Part shown: positions 34,830 to 46,699 of the stretch, one piece after another
Numbering within the stretch: position 1 is the first letter of the stretch
Layout: the number at the start of each line of letters is the position of its first letter
Source of the DNA: Rhexocercosporidium sp. MPI-PUGE-AT-0058
Lineage: Eukaryota > Ascomycota > Leotiomycetes > Helotiales
Direction of reading: 5' to 3'
DNA length: 64,000 bases
Assembly (NCBI GenBank): GCA_020746875.1
Contig: JAGTJL010000001.1
Span: forward strand, 2,356,001-2,420,000
Position numbers and translations under genes: made by a program
The notes under the pieces: model-generated
The model's database searches: none
What the model was told of the DNA's origin: nothing
The model's input: the letters and a program-made list of their open reading frames with translations, nothing else

Positions 34830-35478
34830 ATGAAGGCCACCAACTTCATCTCAAGCGTCGTCGGTGCGATGGTCCTCCTTGCTGGTGCGGCTCAGGCTAT
34901 CACTGGTGAGGCTACCTACTACACTCAGCAGGGTGTCGCTGGTAGCTGTGGTGTCTATCATTCGGTATGTTTACTTTCCTCGCCCTTCCCTTCCCAATAT
35001 ACCATCCCTCCTCTCGCCCTCTTACAGCCCCATGTCTTCACCTTCACATCCCACCTCCCAACCTTATCGTAATATAAAGCTGAACACCAGCTAATACACC
35101 TCTTTTCACAGGACAACGACTACATCGTTGCCCTCGGTCCTGCCTGGGGACATAACACCCACTGCGGCGCTAGAGTCACCATCCGCCAACGAAACAATGG
35201 TCGTTCCGTCACAGCTATCGTTGCTGATACCGTAAGTCCCTCCTCGCGTTCCCTCCTCCCTTCTCTCCCCTTCCTACGAGTTCACGTTCGTTATACTGAC
35301 AACAAACCTAGTGCCCCGGGTGCCCACAGACTAAGCTCGACGTCTCCGTCGGTATCTATGCTGCTCTCCAGGGCTTCGTAGGTCTTGACCCATTCCCTAT
35401 TGAGTGGTAAGTAGAATGTCATCCTCACCTTTCAAGATATTCAAAACTGACACTTTCGAACACAGGAACTTCATCTAG
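34830..35478 (+). CDS. Small secreted double-psi beta-barrel (expansin/barwin-like) protein
   Basis: Four exons (34830-34964, 35112-35231, 35312-35406, 35466-35478) give 120 residues. The last exon adds only four residues plus the stop (W|NFI). The signal peptide is clear: MKATNFISSVVGAMVLL, then AGAAQA with cleavage expected after AQA. The mature part is a single RlpA-like double-psi beta-barrel: 'GEATYYTQQGVAGSCGVYH', 'CGARVTIRQRNNGRSVTAIV', 'ADTCPGCPQTKLDVSVG' and 'YAALQGFVGLDPFPIEW'. Four cysteines could form two bridges. Such stand-alone barrels are common secreted proteins of plant-associated and wood-decay fungi; some loosen cell walls, others inhibit proteases. The exact role is open. 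Confidence 0.9.
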
Positions 35479-36479
35479 GTGCACTCCTACCGAATTCGAA
35501 ATCCTCCATACTCGCTCTCTCCTGCCCGTTTTCGGATGATTGGTCTGCTTAGCTGGGTTTGGTGGTGGATACTGGGTTGTTCTTTCATTTCTTGCTAGCG
35601 AGATTGAGAGGTGAAAGGGATGAATTGATTTCTTGCAATATCTTCTGACTTTGATTCGTGATTTTCCTAACTTCTGAGACAATTTTAACTTAAAGTGATT
35701 GCGGTTATTCATTTGAATTGTAAGTCCCTTAAAAAACCGAAATCTGAATGTTAGGAACTGAAGTTGAAATATTAACTCGTAAAGAGCGCTTTGAATCACC
35801 TTTGGTGAGTTTCTTTTTGACTCTGAAACACGAGGTTTATATGTTCAAGTTAGAGCTGCAACTTTGATTTAACATCCATGTTTGCCAGTCGGTTCATCTT
35901 GATCCTCCTTCATGATCCACCTAGATTTCCTTTCCTCTACCCTCAATTATAAAATCGAAAGTTATCACCCCAAATCGAGAACATTGAGCCTAACTGAGAC
36001 TAGACTTTCCTATCAAAGAAGATATGGATACCTAGAGCAAGCTGACTTCGGCATTATGGGGTTTCCAACATCCCAAGCTGCAGTCAGGACATACATTGAG
36101 CCTCTTCAGCTGAGTGTCCCGCATCTACCCCGCCTCTGATGTTGACTCTCGCTTAACATGTCAGATGTCTTCGAGAGGGAACTTCGATGCAGAACCTCAT
36201 AACCTCAGGCAACGGGTTGCTTAAACCTCTTGCAAAATCACAGATAAGATATCTGATATCTTATTTCGCGGAATGCTACGACATTTTAGTTGGTTCATCA
36301 TCATTATTATTATCCCCCTATCTTTTTGATACCTAAAAAGCAAAATTTGAATTCCCACAACGCAAAAAGAGAAATCTGACACGGGAGCAAATGCAGAAAG
36401 ACCCCCCTAACAATCTCCAGAAAAGAAGAATTGCCGTAAAAAGAAAATCCAAATTTTATCGGGTCCAAGACATTGAAAT
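35479..36479. other. Intergenic region, nothing recognised
   Basis: About 1 kb, rather A/T-rich in the second half, with the palindromic word AGATATCTGATATCT near 36247. No gene seen. Confidence 0.45.
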
Positions 36480-38205
36480 CTAATTTTCCTCCTTGGCCAA
36501 CGCCTTGGCAGCACGCTTTTGCTTCTGCGACATGCGGAAAGATGGACGAGCAGCGGGCTTACCATCCTCCTCCCTACCAAATCCAGTACCAGCAAGTGCC
36601 TTTGTCCACAAGGGAAACGAAGGCACCCGGTCGAGATGAGATTGTTGTCTGGTTCGTCGTATGCCCCCCTTCACCTGATGCGTGGCCACGTTCAATGCCT
36701 CCTGTAGTTTTGTGCTTCTCATCACGCAAGATGTACTGCTCAAGTTCCTTCCTAGCAGCAGCATCTCTCTTCTTCTGCTCCTCCACCTCCAACTTGTGAG
36801 CGCGCTGCTGATCTCTCGCCTCCACGGCTCCCTCCCATCGAAGCGAACGTCCCCACTATTTCATAATCACCTCGTCAGACGGTACGAAATGGTAGTTACC
36901 AAGCTGCAATTCATGCAAGCAAGGCAATATATCAACAACTCCTCCAACGATACAATCAACTCGCTCTTCATCAGTGAGTCCCATCGCACCCTCGAGATCA
37001 TCGTCCCCGAGCTCGTTGTTGCTGCCTTGATGAATGGTGATCTTACGATGGTGGGGACAAGCATTCCGGAGAATGGTAGCGTAGATGGGGAGTATTCTAC
37101 TGAAGCCAATCGGGCGCTGGTAATTGTATCTCTCGCTCTCTTCAGCTGTTCGGAAGAAACCCTCGACGATCACGCTAGTTATGGCCGATGCATTCTGACG
37201 ACCAATCTTGCGGAAGAACTTCGTGGGAGGATCGCGCTCCATGAACGGCTGGTGACGAGCATCTTTCTCGAACATGTGTGTGATAGCTCGGTGAGGGTTA
37301 CGCTGAGAGACGGTGCCGTCTTCGCGTGGTAGGCCGGGGATCTGGTGAGGGGTTCTGTCGAATGCGTCGTGTGCATGGACGCCTCGGTGGTGGGTGAAGG
37401 GTGATTGACCTCGTGTATCGAAGTCGAATGTGTTTTCGCCATATAGAACTGCGCGACATTCTTCGAGGATTTGTTTGCATGTGCTCAGCAGAGCAATGCC
37501 TTGAATGCCGGAGACTTTGACTACGGCTCTGTTCATGATTTGGACGGGATAGCTTCCACGGCGGCAGACGTAGTGGGTAACTTGGGCTTCGACATCCTCA
37601 TTGTAGGTTGTGAATGGAAGCGCCTCCTCGCTATTGAGGATAGACGTCTCGAAGTTACCAGCGGTGATCATCCTACCTTGCGAGAGGGTTGGCTTACTGC
37701 GCCAGGCGATCTGCAGACCATCATAAGAGCCATCATATTTTGGAAGGCCGAACTACTTATGTTCTCTTTGGCGTGGATAGTCCCACTGGTACGAGTAGAT
37801 GGGTACCACGGGCTTGTATCTCCAGCCGATGCTGCCTTTGTATCTGACAGTACCGGGAACAATGGCTGCAGGGCGGCGGAAGAGGATTGGTAGATCATGT
37901 TGCGGATTTCTGCTTGAGGTTAGTGGAAAGTCTCTCGGAAGTGTGCTGTCTTGCTTACCAAGGGGAAGCATGTTCAACATGTAGCAAAGCAGCTCTACAT
38001 CTTCTCTTTTCTCTTCAGCAATGTCTTCGCTTTCGACTTCATCGCTGCCCACACTTTCAGTGACAGTTGAGTCAGTCTCGATGCTTGACTCCTCATCCTC
38101 ATCTCCGGCGCGACCTGGTCGAGGGAAGTCAGTTGGCTTGCGCCACAACAGTTCTTTCTTGATCATATCCTTGGCCTCAGCCTCGGTGTGCTTGGGTCGA
38201 ACCAT
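36480..38205 (-). pseudogene. Paralog family copy C, heavily decayed
   Basis: Same architecture as copies A and B. Exon 1 (38205-37959, MVRPKHTEAEAKDMIKKEL) has an acidic Ser-rich stretch; the intron is GTAAGC...GCAG; exon 2 begins at 37909. Exon 2 starts with 'EIRNMIY' but the conserved 'ILFRRPAAIVPGTVRY' is in another frame, so about two extra bases (or one lost) lie near 37885-37892. An in-frame TAG at 37755-37753 sits just before 'LPKYDGS'. The core then reads 'LLSTCKQILEECRAVLYGEN' and 'FDFDTRG'. A second TAG (36858-36856) precedes 'WGRSLRWEGAVEARDQQ', and another frameshift near 36.7 kb precedes the basic tail 'SFRMSQKQKRAAKALAKE'. It cannot make the full protein. Confidence 0.75.
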
Positions 38206-38774
38206 GGTAAATACCTAACTCGAAGTTGGAGTGTGAAATTGTGAGCTTATGTTGAAGTAGTTGCGATCAATCGAAGTCGGAGACCACAGATGGGCCGCTT
38301 AGGAAGTGTTAAGGGAATGATGTAAGGGAAGAAAGGAGACTCGACTCGATATTAGGTGTGCCTAAGTAGTTTTCTGAGGACGTGGGCGCGCTCGAATCAA
38401 TACAGTACACCGACTCGTTTGCGACAGCGAGACGTCAGATTAACTTAGATTCACGTGCCATGCTGTTATTGCCAATCAGCCAGCTAGTTACTGAAGAGGG
38501 TCTAGCTTCTGGTAGCTAGTTTTTCATGTGCTCAAAAGTGAATTTGATATATTCATACTCAACTTGCAAATCGTGGAAACAGACCTTTGATATTATTATA
38601 TAGCATCTTTGATTATTTGACTATCCGGTACTTCGAGCATCTAGCCAGCAAACAGCTTGTGCCATCCTGGATATCTTTCACGCCCAGGTTCACACAACAC
38701 GTTTCCACTGTGCCTGATATGTTTGCAGTATAGGTATTGAAGGAAGAGGTGCTTTTAGATTCTTTAGTCTAATA
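38206..38774. other. Spacer between copy C and the hAT element
   Basis: Upstream side of copy C followed by A/T-rich sequence up to the target-site duplication. Nothing else seen. Confidence 0.45.
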
Positions 38775-38782
38775 ATACCTAG
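38775..38782. repeat. Target-site duplication ATACCTAG, left
   Basis: Eight bases directly before the left terminal repeat, repeated exactly at 41792-41799. Eight-base duplications are the hallmark of hAT insertion. Confidence 0.92.
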
Positions 38783-38802
38783 CAGAGTGGCCATTAAGCC
38801 AA
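38783..38802 (+). repeat. Left terminal inverted repeat of the hAT element
   Basis: Begins CAGAGTGGCCATTAAG. Pairs with 41772-41791. Confidence 0.9.
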
Positions 38803-38989
38803 TCAGCCAGCCATCAGCTGAGCAACTTTCTCAACTGATTGGCTTACATAAAAACTCGTAGCTAAATGGACTGAACTAAAGAGCTGATCAGCTGCTTATA
38901 AGCTGGTTCTAAAAATAGATATATATTCAAAAATCCTTCCCTAGGTCTACAGCGCTAAACGCCGACATCATCTCGATAAAACCTCTCCT

Positions 38990-41441
38990 CTACCAATTCT
39001 TAAGACACTCCTGCTTCCATAATAACTCAGCAATTAATCTCGAACTATATGGTGTAGTTTACATAAAACAAGACGAGAAAACACGCTCACACTCCGAGCT
39101 CATAGCAGGAATACTCAAAAAATCCAAGGCCATCTTTGCAAGCTATGGCCACTGGGCCTGCTTATCAAGCCAGTATAACAACAGAAGCTTATCAGTTAAA
39201 GGCTCTTCAAAATACAACGCTAATTGATCTTTCCTGCTTGACGCGCGAGGTGCTTTTATTATAGTATTGCCAGAAAGAGGAGGAGCCAACCGCTCTAATA
39301 CTGTAGCTTTAAAGGCCATAGGCGGTTCTGGCTCCGGTGTTCGATCCTCCACCCGTATAACCACCTCTCCTTTATAATCGTTCTCCCAGAGCTTTCGCAA
39401 AGCTGTCTTTCCTACTACTACAAAGCGTTTATCCTCTCCTGTCCATTATTGCTCAAAATACTGCCATTTCCAACGCGGGTAGAGGACCAAGGCGGCCATC
39501 CAAGCAATAAAGGCGTCGGTCTTGCTATAGTATTCTTTCGTCTTTCCCCACGCTAGTATAATCGATTCTTGTATGCCTTCGTGGTTATTGAATTGACCAG
39601 CCTTTGCTTGTGTTTCCAGCGTCTCAAAGTAAGAGAGTAAGTCTTCAAAGACAGGTAAAAGCTCCCATAACGCGCCATGGAATACTGAAGTCGGGTCGAA
39701 TCGATCGGGGTTGCCTTTAAGGTCTTTAGTAAGGCGGAAGAGAAGTTCAAGGTGCTCTGAAATCAAGGTAAGAGTCTTCCATTCGTTGTCGCTCAAATAA
39801 TCGTTTTCAAACATTTCTTGATCGAGAGCTTCAATAGAGAGACGTAATCTGAAGGCGTACGTGTCGAGAGCTTCGCGGAGAGCTAGAGCGCGTATAATCA
39901 TCTGGTATAAAGAGTTCCATCTTATACCTCCGTCCAAGACCACTTTCCATACCTTTCCAGCTGCTTTTCCTTCGTTAATATCGGCCTATAACGCGTCAAA
40001 CACTATACCACGCTTCCCTAAGGCCATAATATATGCAACTAAGTTATATAGCTTTCCTAGCTCTTTGCGTTGCCTCCACAATTATCGTCGCACCTCAGGA
40101 CCAGCCCTCTTAAACTCATCTTCAAATGTCTTTATATCTTGGCCGAATAAGTATTGCTCTACAATCAAGTTAAGTATATGGCCGATACAGCGAAGTCGAC
40201 GTTGTTTGGGGTCGAAGTTGAGTGCCTTTCCAAGCTTCACGAGAGTTGTATCGTTATTAGGCGCATTGTCAAGGACAAACCAGCCAATATTATGCTCGTT
40301 AATTCCGAATCGTCGTAGGAGAGGTAGTATAACAGAGGCTTGGTCTATAAGTTATTAGTAAAGGAAAGCGTATGCAGAGAAAGGTTAGCATACTAATACC
40401 AGTTTTACCATGATTTGGAAGCTCTGGCAGCCCAGCAAGCACTGTAACAACTTCTCTTTTCTTATTTATGTAATACAAAACGACTGCAACTACACTGATC
40501 TTCTCTCTCTTCGATCCCCAGCCGTCAAAAGATATAAAGATCTTTAATTAAGCCTTTGCGACGTCTTTTATAATAGCCGGTTCAAAATACTCAAACATCT
40601 TAGTAATCCACGACTCTGGCGTAGTATGCGAAGTCGGGACTACGTTGGCAGCTTGTATATTAGCGATTTTAAACATTCGTAGAAGGTATGGAGAGGCAGC
40701 TTTACGGTATTTAACGTCGTCCATTACTACCCATTTAGTAAAGGCATTCCTGAATTCAAGCTGTCGGAATGGAATAATATTCTCGTACTTTCCATCAACG
40801 ACTCCAGAGGGTTATGTAAGTACAAGAGCTGTAGAAAGTAGTCTCCCAATATCTCCATCTTTATCTAATTTATAATAGTCCTTCATATATCGTTCCGCGT
40901 TCTTTAAAGAATTACTATTAAAAAGAGTCGTCTTATTCTTTGCAAACGCAAGATCGTGATGACCTAAATGTATTAGCATCAAGAATACGTGCCAAGAGAA
41001 CAACATACAGAGTTTACAGGCCCAAAAAGAGTATTTACTATTCCCCGCGGGCTAAGTTAAAGTATACCCGACTTTCCAGACCCACGAGCGAGTAAGGCTC
41101 TTCGTTAGAAGGGCCAAAATATATCCCCGGGGCAAGTTTGCCACTTTTACAGGCCTATCGTCAAACAATAGCTCTCCAAGGAGGTATAGCGAATAGTCAG
41201 GCTTTAGGTCGTTTCTCGCAAGTTTAAATAGGTTGTAATTAGTATTATACAAAGGGGTAGGCCGAGTACAGCGGTCTATAATAGCAAAGGCAAGAGCAAC
41301 TGGTTCTGTCGAAGTCTGTCGACCTAACGCCATCATACGTACAAAGGGGTCGATTGTAGCACCTACAGTACTCGTAAATGGAGCTCTAGAGCCTCTAATA
41401 GTATCACTATCGATTTCAAAAGAGGAAGTAGAGCGAGACAT
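38990..41441 (-). pseudogene. hAT transposase relic with eight in-frame stops
   Basis: Starts at MSRSTSSFEIDSDTIRG (41441) and ends near 38990. One frame is kept almost throughout, apart from an intron near 40410-40350 (GTATTAGT...TTATAG). hAT landmarks are 'IFISFDGWGSKREKISVVAV', 'WFVLDNAPNNDTTLVKLG', 'RRLRCIGHILNLIVEQYLFG', 'WNSLYQMIIRAL', and the C-terminal dimerisation part 'LDFLSIPAMSSECERVFSS' with 'SRLIAEL'. Stops interrupt it at about 41052, 40812, 40548, 40082, 39986, 39446, 39143 and 39059. All are TAA or TAG, as expected if CAA/CAG codons were changed by C-to-T mutation at CpA, the repeat-induced point mutation signature. The N-terminal BED finger is not obvious. No active transposase can be made. 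Confidence 0.9.
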
Positions 41442-41771
41442 GATACTAAAGATGCTTTTAATAGTTCTAGGCAATTAATATATGCTGGCGATAATATTAG
41501 AACGATCCTCAGTTATTCTACCCAAACACACCGCCTAATTTTGGCCTATCGGTAGTGGTTTTTCCGCTCCAGGGCTTCGGTTGTTCGTTTATTTAGCATT
41601 AAGCTCTCATACTAACTGCCTACCACCTCACTCCAAAATCCAAAAAAAAAATACGGCCAGCTTATAAGCTAGCTTATAAGCTGGCCATATTACAGCTGAT
41701 TAACTGACTAATATATTCTAGCTAATTGGCTGACGGTTTTTCCTCAACTGACTGATTGACTTAAAAGCCAG

Positions 41772-41791
41772 CTGACTAAATGGCCACTCTG
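41772..41791 (-). repeat. Right terminal inverted repeat of the hAT element
   Basis: Reads CAGAGTGGCCATTTAGTCAG on the minus strand, matching the left end at 15 of its first 16 bases. Confidence 0.9.
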
Positions 41792-41799
41792 ATACCTAG
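41792..41799. repeat. Target-site duplication ATACCTAG, right
   Basis: Exact copy of 38775-38782. Confidence 0.92.
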
Positions 41800-44797
41800 T
41801 CCCAGGATGTCAACCAAGATCTCAACTCCCTTCAAGTATCTGTGCAGAAATGGTAATTCTTCCTGAAACGACGAAAGCAAAGACTAAAATCAATTCATTG
41901 CTGCCGAAATCGCACCTTAATACAGAGTAGATTGGTGGTAACCTCAGCCTGGCCGCAATCTTGTGCCGGTCGCCTCGCGTATTGATTTATTGTATACAAG
42001 CGGACATTCACTCTGCTGTAGTAGCGGCTGATCTTTTCTTCGGTCACAATTCCAGACTTGCTTCCATCCTTGTCTTGTGTTTATGTATACTGATTTCCCC
42101 TCACCTAAGAAGTCGACAACAAAGTCTGGACACCTTGGCTGGGACTTTATTGCAGTATTTTTCTCACATGAACGCCCTAATAAGGCCGAGATGATCGGAT
42201 TATCGTGAGCTCGTAATCTTCTTATAGCCCTTGCACTATGCAGAGAGACTTGGTAGCAAGGGTGTGCCCCCAGGGTCATCCGACTAAAGCTGCTCGTCTG
42301 CTGTCAACCCCGACTATTTATGAAATTACGTCCAGTCCATAAATCATCTCGCGAAACCAGATTAGAGACGGATAAGCAAACGAGTACGGTATACTCTTGG
42401 ATTGTGGTTGATACAAGAGGAAGAGAGCGGGTCACTTGCAGGCTGACCAGCGGATCACAGCCCATGACTTGATCACTCTCAAGCATCACGTTCCGAGAAG
42501 GTTTGACATTAGATTGCTCCTTTCTGTCAATGATCCAATGATGAATAATAAGCAAACAAGTCATCGGTCCTTGTAGAAATGCGTTCAACGCAAAGCGAAC
42601 ACGCAGAGAAACACAGTCGGGTATGATGATCCAAATAAGAATGTGATTCCCTATCAAGGCGTGCTTATCCCATCGATTGGACACAATCGTTTCATAAGCA
42701 ATTTCACTAGCTTTGGCAAGTACATCAATCACAAGCATGAAGTGCATTTGACATCGAAACCTGATTCCAAAATGCGAAGATGGGACGGAGAGGCATTCAC
42801 GACATCCGTGATGCACAGTCCTGGAAATTAAGCATTCGGCAAGAGGCTGGAACCCCAAATGAACAGAAGCTCCCTCAAAGCTGCAGTCGAAACCCCCCAA
42901 AAAAAAGAAGAAAAAAAAAGTTTCGTAAAAAAAAAAGTGAAGTTCATGGATTGAGATTAATTAATGCCAAAGCATTGAAGCAGACCTGATCACCAGATGC
43001 CTACCACTTGCGTCAACAAGAGGAAAAGCTTTGACCGCGAGGATGATATGACTGAGGCTGGAGGTAAGATGATCGGACTTCATCTGGATCCAGGATTATT
43101 GGAGAATACGATTGAATCCGATCCGTGTACCCGACTTGTGCCGAGAAACAAGTTAGTACAGGTAGATTTTGTTTAGTTTGATTCTTGGCAGTCCAAGCAA
43201 CCGGCATGAACCAAAGCATAAGATCGAAGGTGAAACGAAAAAATCACTCTGTCTTACAGCATCGACTTATGGGGGTTTCTCGAGCCGGTGTGGCGCTTCT
43301 TGGGTGCGTGATTTGCATGATTGTTTTGTTTCCTGGATCCTGAATCTGGCAAACTGATGTTCTCATTTTCCTTGGTCAATGAGATCAGAATAATTTTTCC
43401 CCCGAATTTAACGCTGTTTAGGTACCTCCTAGTATATGACTAGGAGCGAGAAGAAATTCGTCCATTCATAGTAATGCCAAGGCATGTGCGGACACCTACC
43501 AGGCTGCGAACACAGTGAGTGCTTTCCTCTACCGTGCTCTTCGGACAAAAAGAAAATTGAGCTGACAGGTGAAGCGAAAGAGTGCCCTGTCAGCCAGACA
43601 GGACTTTTCAGCCAAGTGAAAATGAGCTGTTCCTTCCCTCCTTAGGAGGAGAATTAACATCGGAATTAGATCCTATTCCGTGGATCTTCCAGTCAATGAT
43701 GGAACATAAGCATTGACCAAGCGTTGGCAGGAGTGCTTAGAGAAACTAACACTAAAGTCAGACAAAATGAGACAAGACAGCCCCCATCGGCGCACGAGCC
43801 GAGCACTCTAAAAACAGAATAAATCACGAGAATGGTTGTCACGTGGCACGTCGCACCATCTAACCGAGTCTTCTCAGACAACCCTCGTTTCCACCAGGGA
43901 AACACGAAACCTCGCGCACGAACAAAAACAAAACAAACTGGGCCATAAACGACACAAATTTGGATCGTGAAGGGGACCCTCTTAGTTGCGATTCGCTATT
44001 GAGATCGACGGTGCAGGCGATCCTGTTTCGTGATTTTCTCGATCCTGGTTGGCGATCAAGTTCCTCGCATCGCTAACTTGAATGGAGGCGCCGAACTGGC
44101 TGGGGGTAGAAGTTGACAATTGCGACTTCGTGAAATGTGTCTGGGGAAGTAAATCGATTTATCGTTCTTTTGCGATGCGACATGAACTGACGAGCTTCAG
44201 ATGACAGTGACAGTTGCGACATAAATTGGCAATATCTTCAACTCTCCAAGAAACCACGAACTCGAGCGTTTATAACGCGGCTCTGCACCACAAAACTTTC
44301 CCCAGTATGATTCACGCCCTGTACCCTACTCTAGTGGCTGGCTGCCTCTGCCAAGTGATAGCCAAGAGCGCCCCTTGACACGATCAAGAGATTTCCAAGA
44401 CTTAATGCATGGACATCACCATGCCTTTCCGCGCTGGTCTACCGCTTTGTAGCTTCTCGTACCCGTGGAGGTCAAGACTTTTGATCTCTTTCCAAGAAGG
44501 CTTGTGGTTTCTACACCGTCACAGATCATCCTGCTTCGCTGGACATTCTCTTTTCGGCTTGCCAAGTCAAGTGGCGCCGCTGATGGGCTTGGAAGGGTTG
44601 TTTGTATAAAGGTTCGTGGGTGGACTGCCAGATGGAAAATATCATCAGCCTTTCAATCATCTGCTTCTCTGTCTTCCAGCTTCAGCTTCTTCGTTCTTAC
44701 TCCATAGTACCATTCATTAATATTTGGCGCCGGTCGTCCCTCTTCAGCACTCTTTTACTCACTTCAGTTGTCTGATATCCCACACACAGCCGCAAAC
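41800..44797. other. Gene-poor region, 3.0 kb
   Basis: Contains a 198-codon open frame on the minus strand (42304-42900) with no recognisable domain, biased codon pattern or neighbours, which I do not accept as a gene. A poly-A/AG tract lies near 42899-42938. The last few hundred bases hold the Egh16-like gene's promoter, with a long CT-rich leader. Confidence 0.45.
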
Positions 44798-45835
44798 ATG
44801 CAATACACATCTGTCATTCTCAGTGCGGCTTTCGCTGTCACCAGTGTTATGTCCCACGCTCTCATTACCGAGGTCAAGGGTGCCAATGGTGGGCTTCATC
44901 CTTTCTTCTAAATGTCATTGGGACTCTAGACTAACATCTTCAGGCGTCACTATGCCCGGTCTAACCGTCAACGATGGTGTTCCACGTGATTGCCCTTCAG
45001 CGGGGTGTGGTGCTCAATCCGATACCTCAATTATGCGCGCCAACGAGATGGGTACTGCTAAGGCTTCTGCTCTCGGTCGCACCAAGACCGATGGTCCAGT
45101 CGATCCCGCCAGAATGATGTCCATTTTCATGGACGGAGCTGGTTAGTAGCGCATTTATCCCATCTAGTTCGAGAGCAGCCAACTAACATTGATTCTTACA
45201 GCCAACGTTACTGCCCGCGAGATCCATGAGACCAACAATGTCTACAAGCGTCAACTTAGCGCCCTTTTAGGAGGAGGAAAAGCCGGAGGAGCCACAGACA
45301 AGGGTGTCAAGACCCCGGCCGGCACAATGGAGACTGGAGTTGCAGCCGCAGCGGGTCTTGGCGCCTCAGACGGTCTCCCAACTACCTCCGACTCTGGCGA
45401 GATCACCATGACCATGCATCAGTGCAACCAGGACGGTGCTGGCCCATTCAATGGACAAATCGACCCCACCTCAGGCGGAACTGATATGGCTGCTTTCAAG
45501 GAGGCTCAAGTCACACAGAACGTCCCAGGTATCGCCGCTGGATTCTCGGCTGCTACTACTACCGATTACGCCGTCAAGGTCCAGATGCCTGCTGGCATGA
45601 CCTGCTCCGGTACCGTTGGCTCGGCACAGAACGTCTGTGTTGTGAGAATGGCCAACAAGACACCTGCTGGTATGCTCACTCTCATCTCTTTCCCATCACA
45701 ATCACTAACGTCTTGACAGGTCCCTTCGGTGGTGCAGGTGCCTTCACCCAGTCAGCCGCAGCTAAGAAGCGCGCAATTGAGTACAACCTCTCCAAGCGCC
45801 GCATGGCACGCAAGCTCCACTCCAAGAAGAACTAG
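44798..45835 (+). CDS. Egh16/Mas1-like secreted protein (DUF3129)
   Basis: Four exons (44798-44888, 44944-45141, 45202-45669, 45720-45835) give 290 residues, all in frame. The family (Egh16 of powdery mildew, MAS/GAS proteins of rice blast) is expressed in infection structures and is secreted or at the cell surface; its biochemical role is unsettled. Evidence: a signal peptide of about 19 residues (MQYTSVILSAAFAVTSVMS), then HALITEVKGANGVTMPGL, then 'GVPRDCPSAGCGAQSDTSI' and 'GRTKTDGPVDPARMM'. Further on come 'GEITMTMHQCNQDGAGPFN', 'VQMPAGMTCSGTVG', 'NVCVVRMANKTPAGPFGG' and a basic Lys/Arg-rich C-terminus ending in KKN. Cleavage after Ser19 would expose His20. Confidence 0.9.
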
Positions 45836-46699
45836 ATTCTCTTGCTGAGCTGTCGATAGTCGGAGTACGATAGGTTGTAATTAGACTGCATTGAGCGTTG
45901 TTTTTTCCCCCTTTCCTTTGTCTTGGCTGGATTGGTCATTGGGTGATAAAGGTTTCGGTGTATTCTTTGGGAGGGACTATGCGCAATGAATGTGGGATGA
46001 TGCGGGGCATTAACGGTCAAAAAAGCATAGGGGAACATTCATTTGGCTAGGTCAACTTTTACATATTTAACGGATGGTGGTGGGTACATATATATATATA
46101 TATAACGATAGAATGATCGATTGGAATTGAAGTCGCTGTTTGATCACTTGTCTGCTTGGAGTTGCTTGATTTTGGCATTGGGATGTGATATCCTTCAGCA
46201 TTTGAGAGAAGCATGAATTACTTAACGAGGAATGGAATCTGTTCATGAATATTGCCATGCTTCATTCATGAGGTATTTGCAACAATTTTACTACTAAACA
46301 AACGTGAAACGGACAATGTGGCTCACACGCCTTCAATGCTTTTGATCTGGTCTGCAATCTATGGTTGTGGAATATGCTAATCTCAATCCGCAAGAAAGTA
46401 GCATTTCCTACGGGAAGAACTTAAAGTTGGAACCTTCTCAGCTATATGTATCGTGAGGCGTTCTAATGCTTGTGAGGGAATTTATCACCGGCGCAACCAC
46501 TCCTTTGACGACGACATCCCAAAGCAGTCCCTTCTCCGTCCGGTTCCATCAACACAACCTGAATTATATATTTGATAGACCTTTGTCTACCCGGAAAATC
46601 GCTTTCAGTGTCAGAGGATCCTCAACTAAACTCTAAAACCTGCATCGATCGATCGAAACAGCAAATCTCAGCAGATTTGGATTTCCCTAAGTTATTAAC
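45836..46699. other. Intergenic region
   Basis: 3' flank of the Egh16-like gene. A (TA)n run lies near 46088-46103. No gene seen before the sulfite-oxidase relic. Confidence 0.45.

Larger units (their letters stand above)
38783..41791. mobile_element. hAT-family DNA transposon, 3009 bp, complete ends, inactivated
   Basis: The ends are inverted repeats: CAGAGTGGCCATTAAG on the left, and CAGAGTGGCCATTTAG read inward from the right (15 of 16 identical). They are flanked by the 8-bp duplication ATACCTAG. Inside lies a minus-strand hAT transposase relic. The end sequence CAGAGTGGCC is typical of fungal hAT elements. The element is more A/T-rich than its surroundings. Confidence 0.93.

Noticed and set aside
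42304..42900. 198-codon minus-strand open frame
   Set aside because: No domain, no start context, no paralog, no introns and no coding-like neighbours; its composition looks random.
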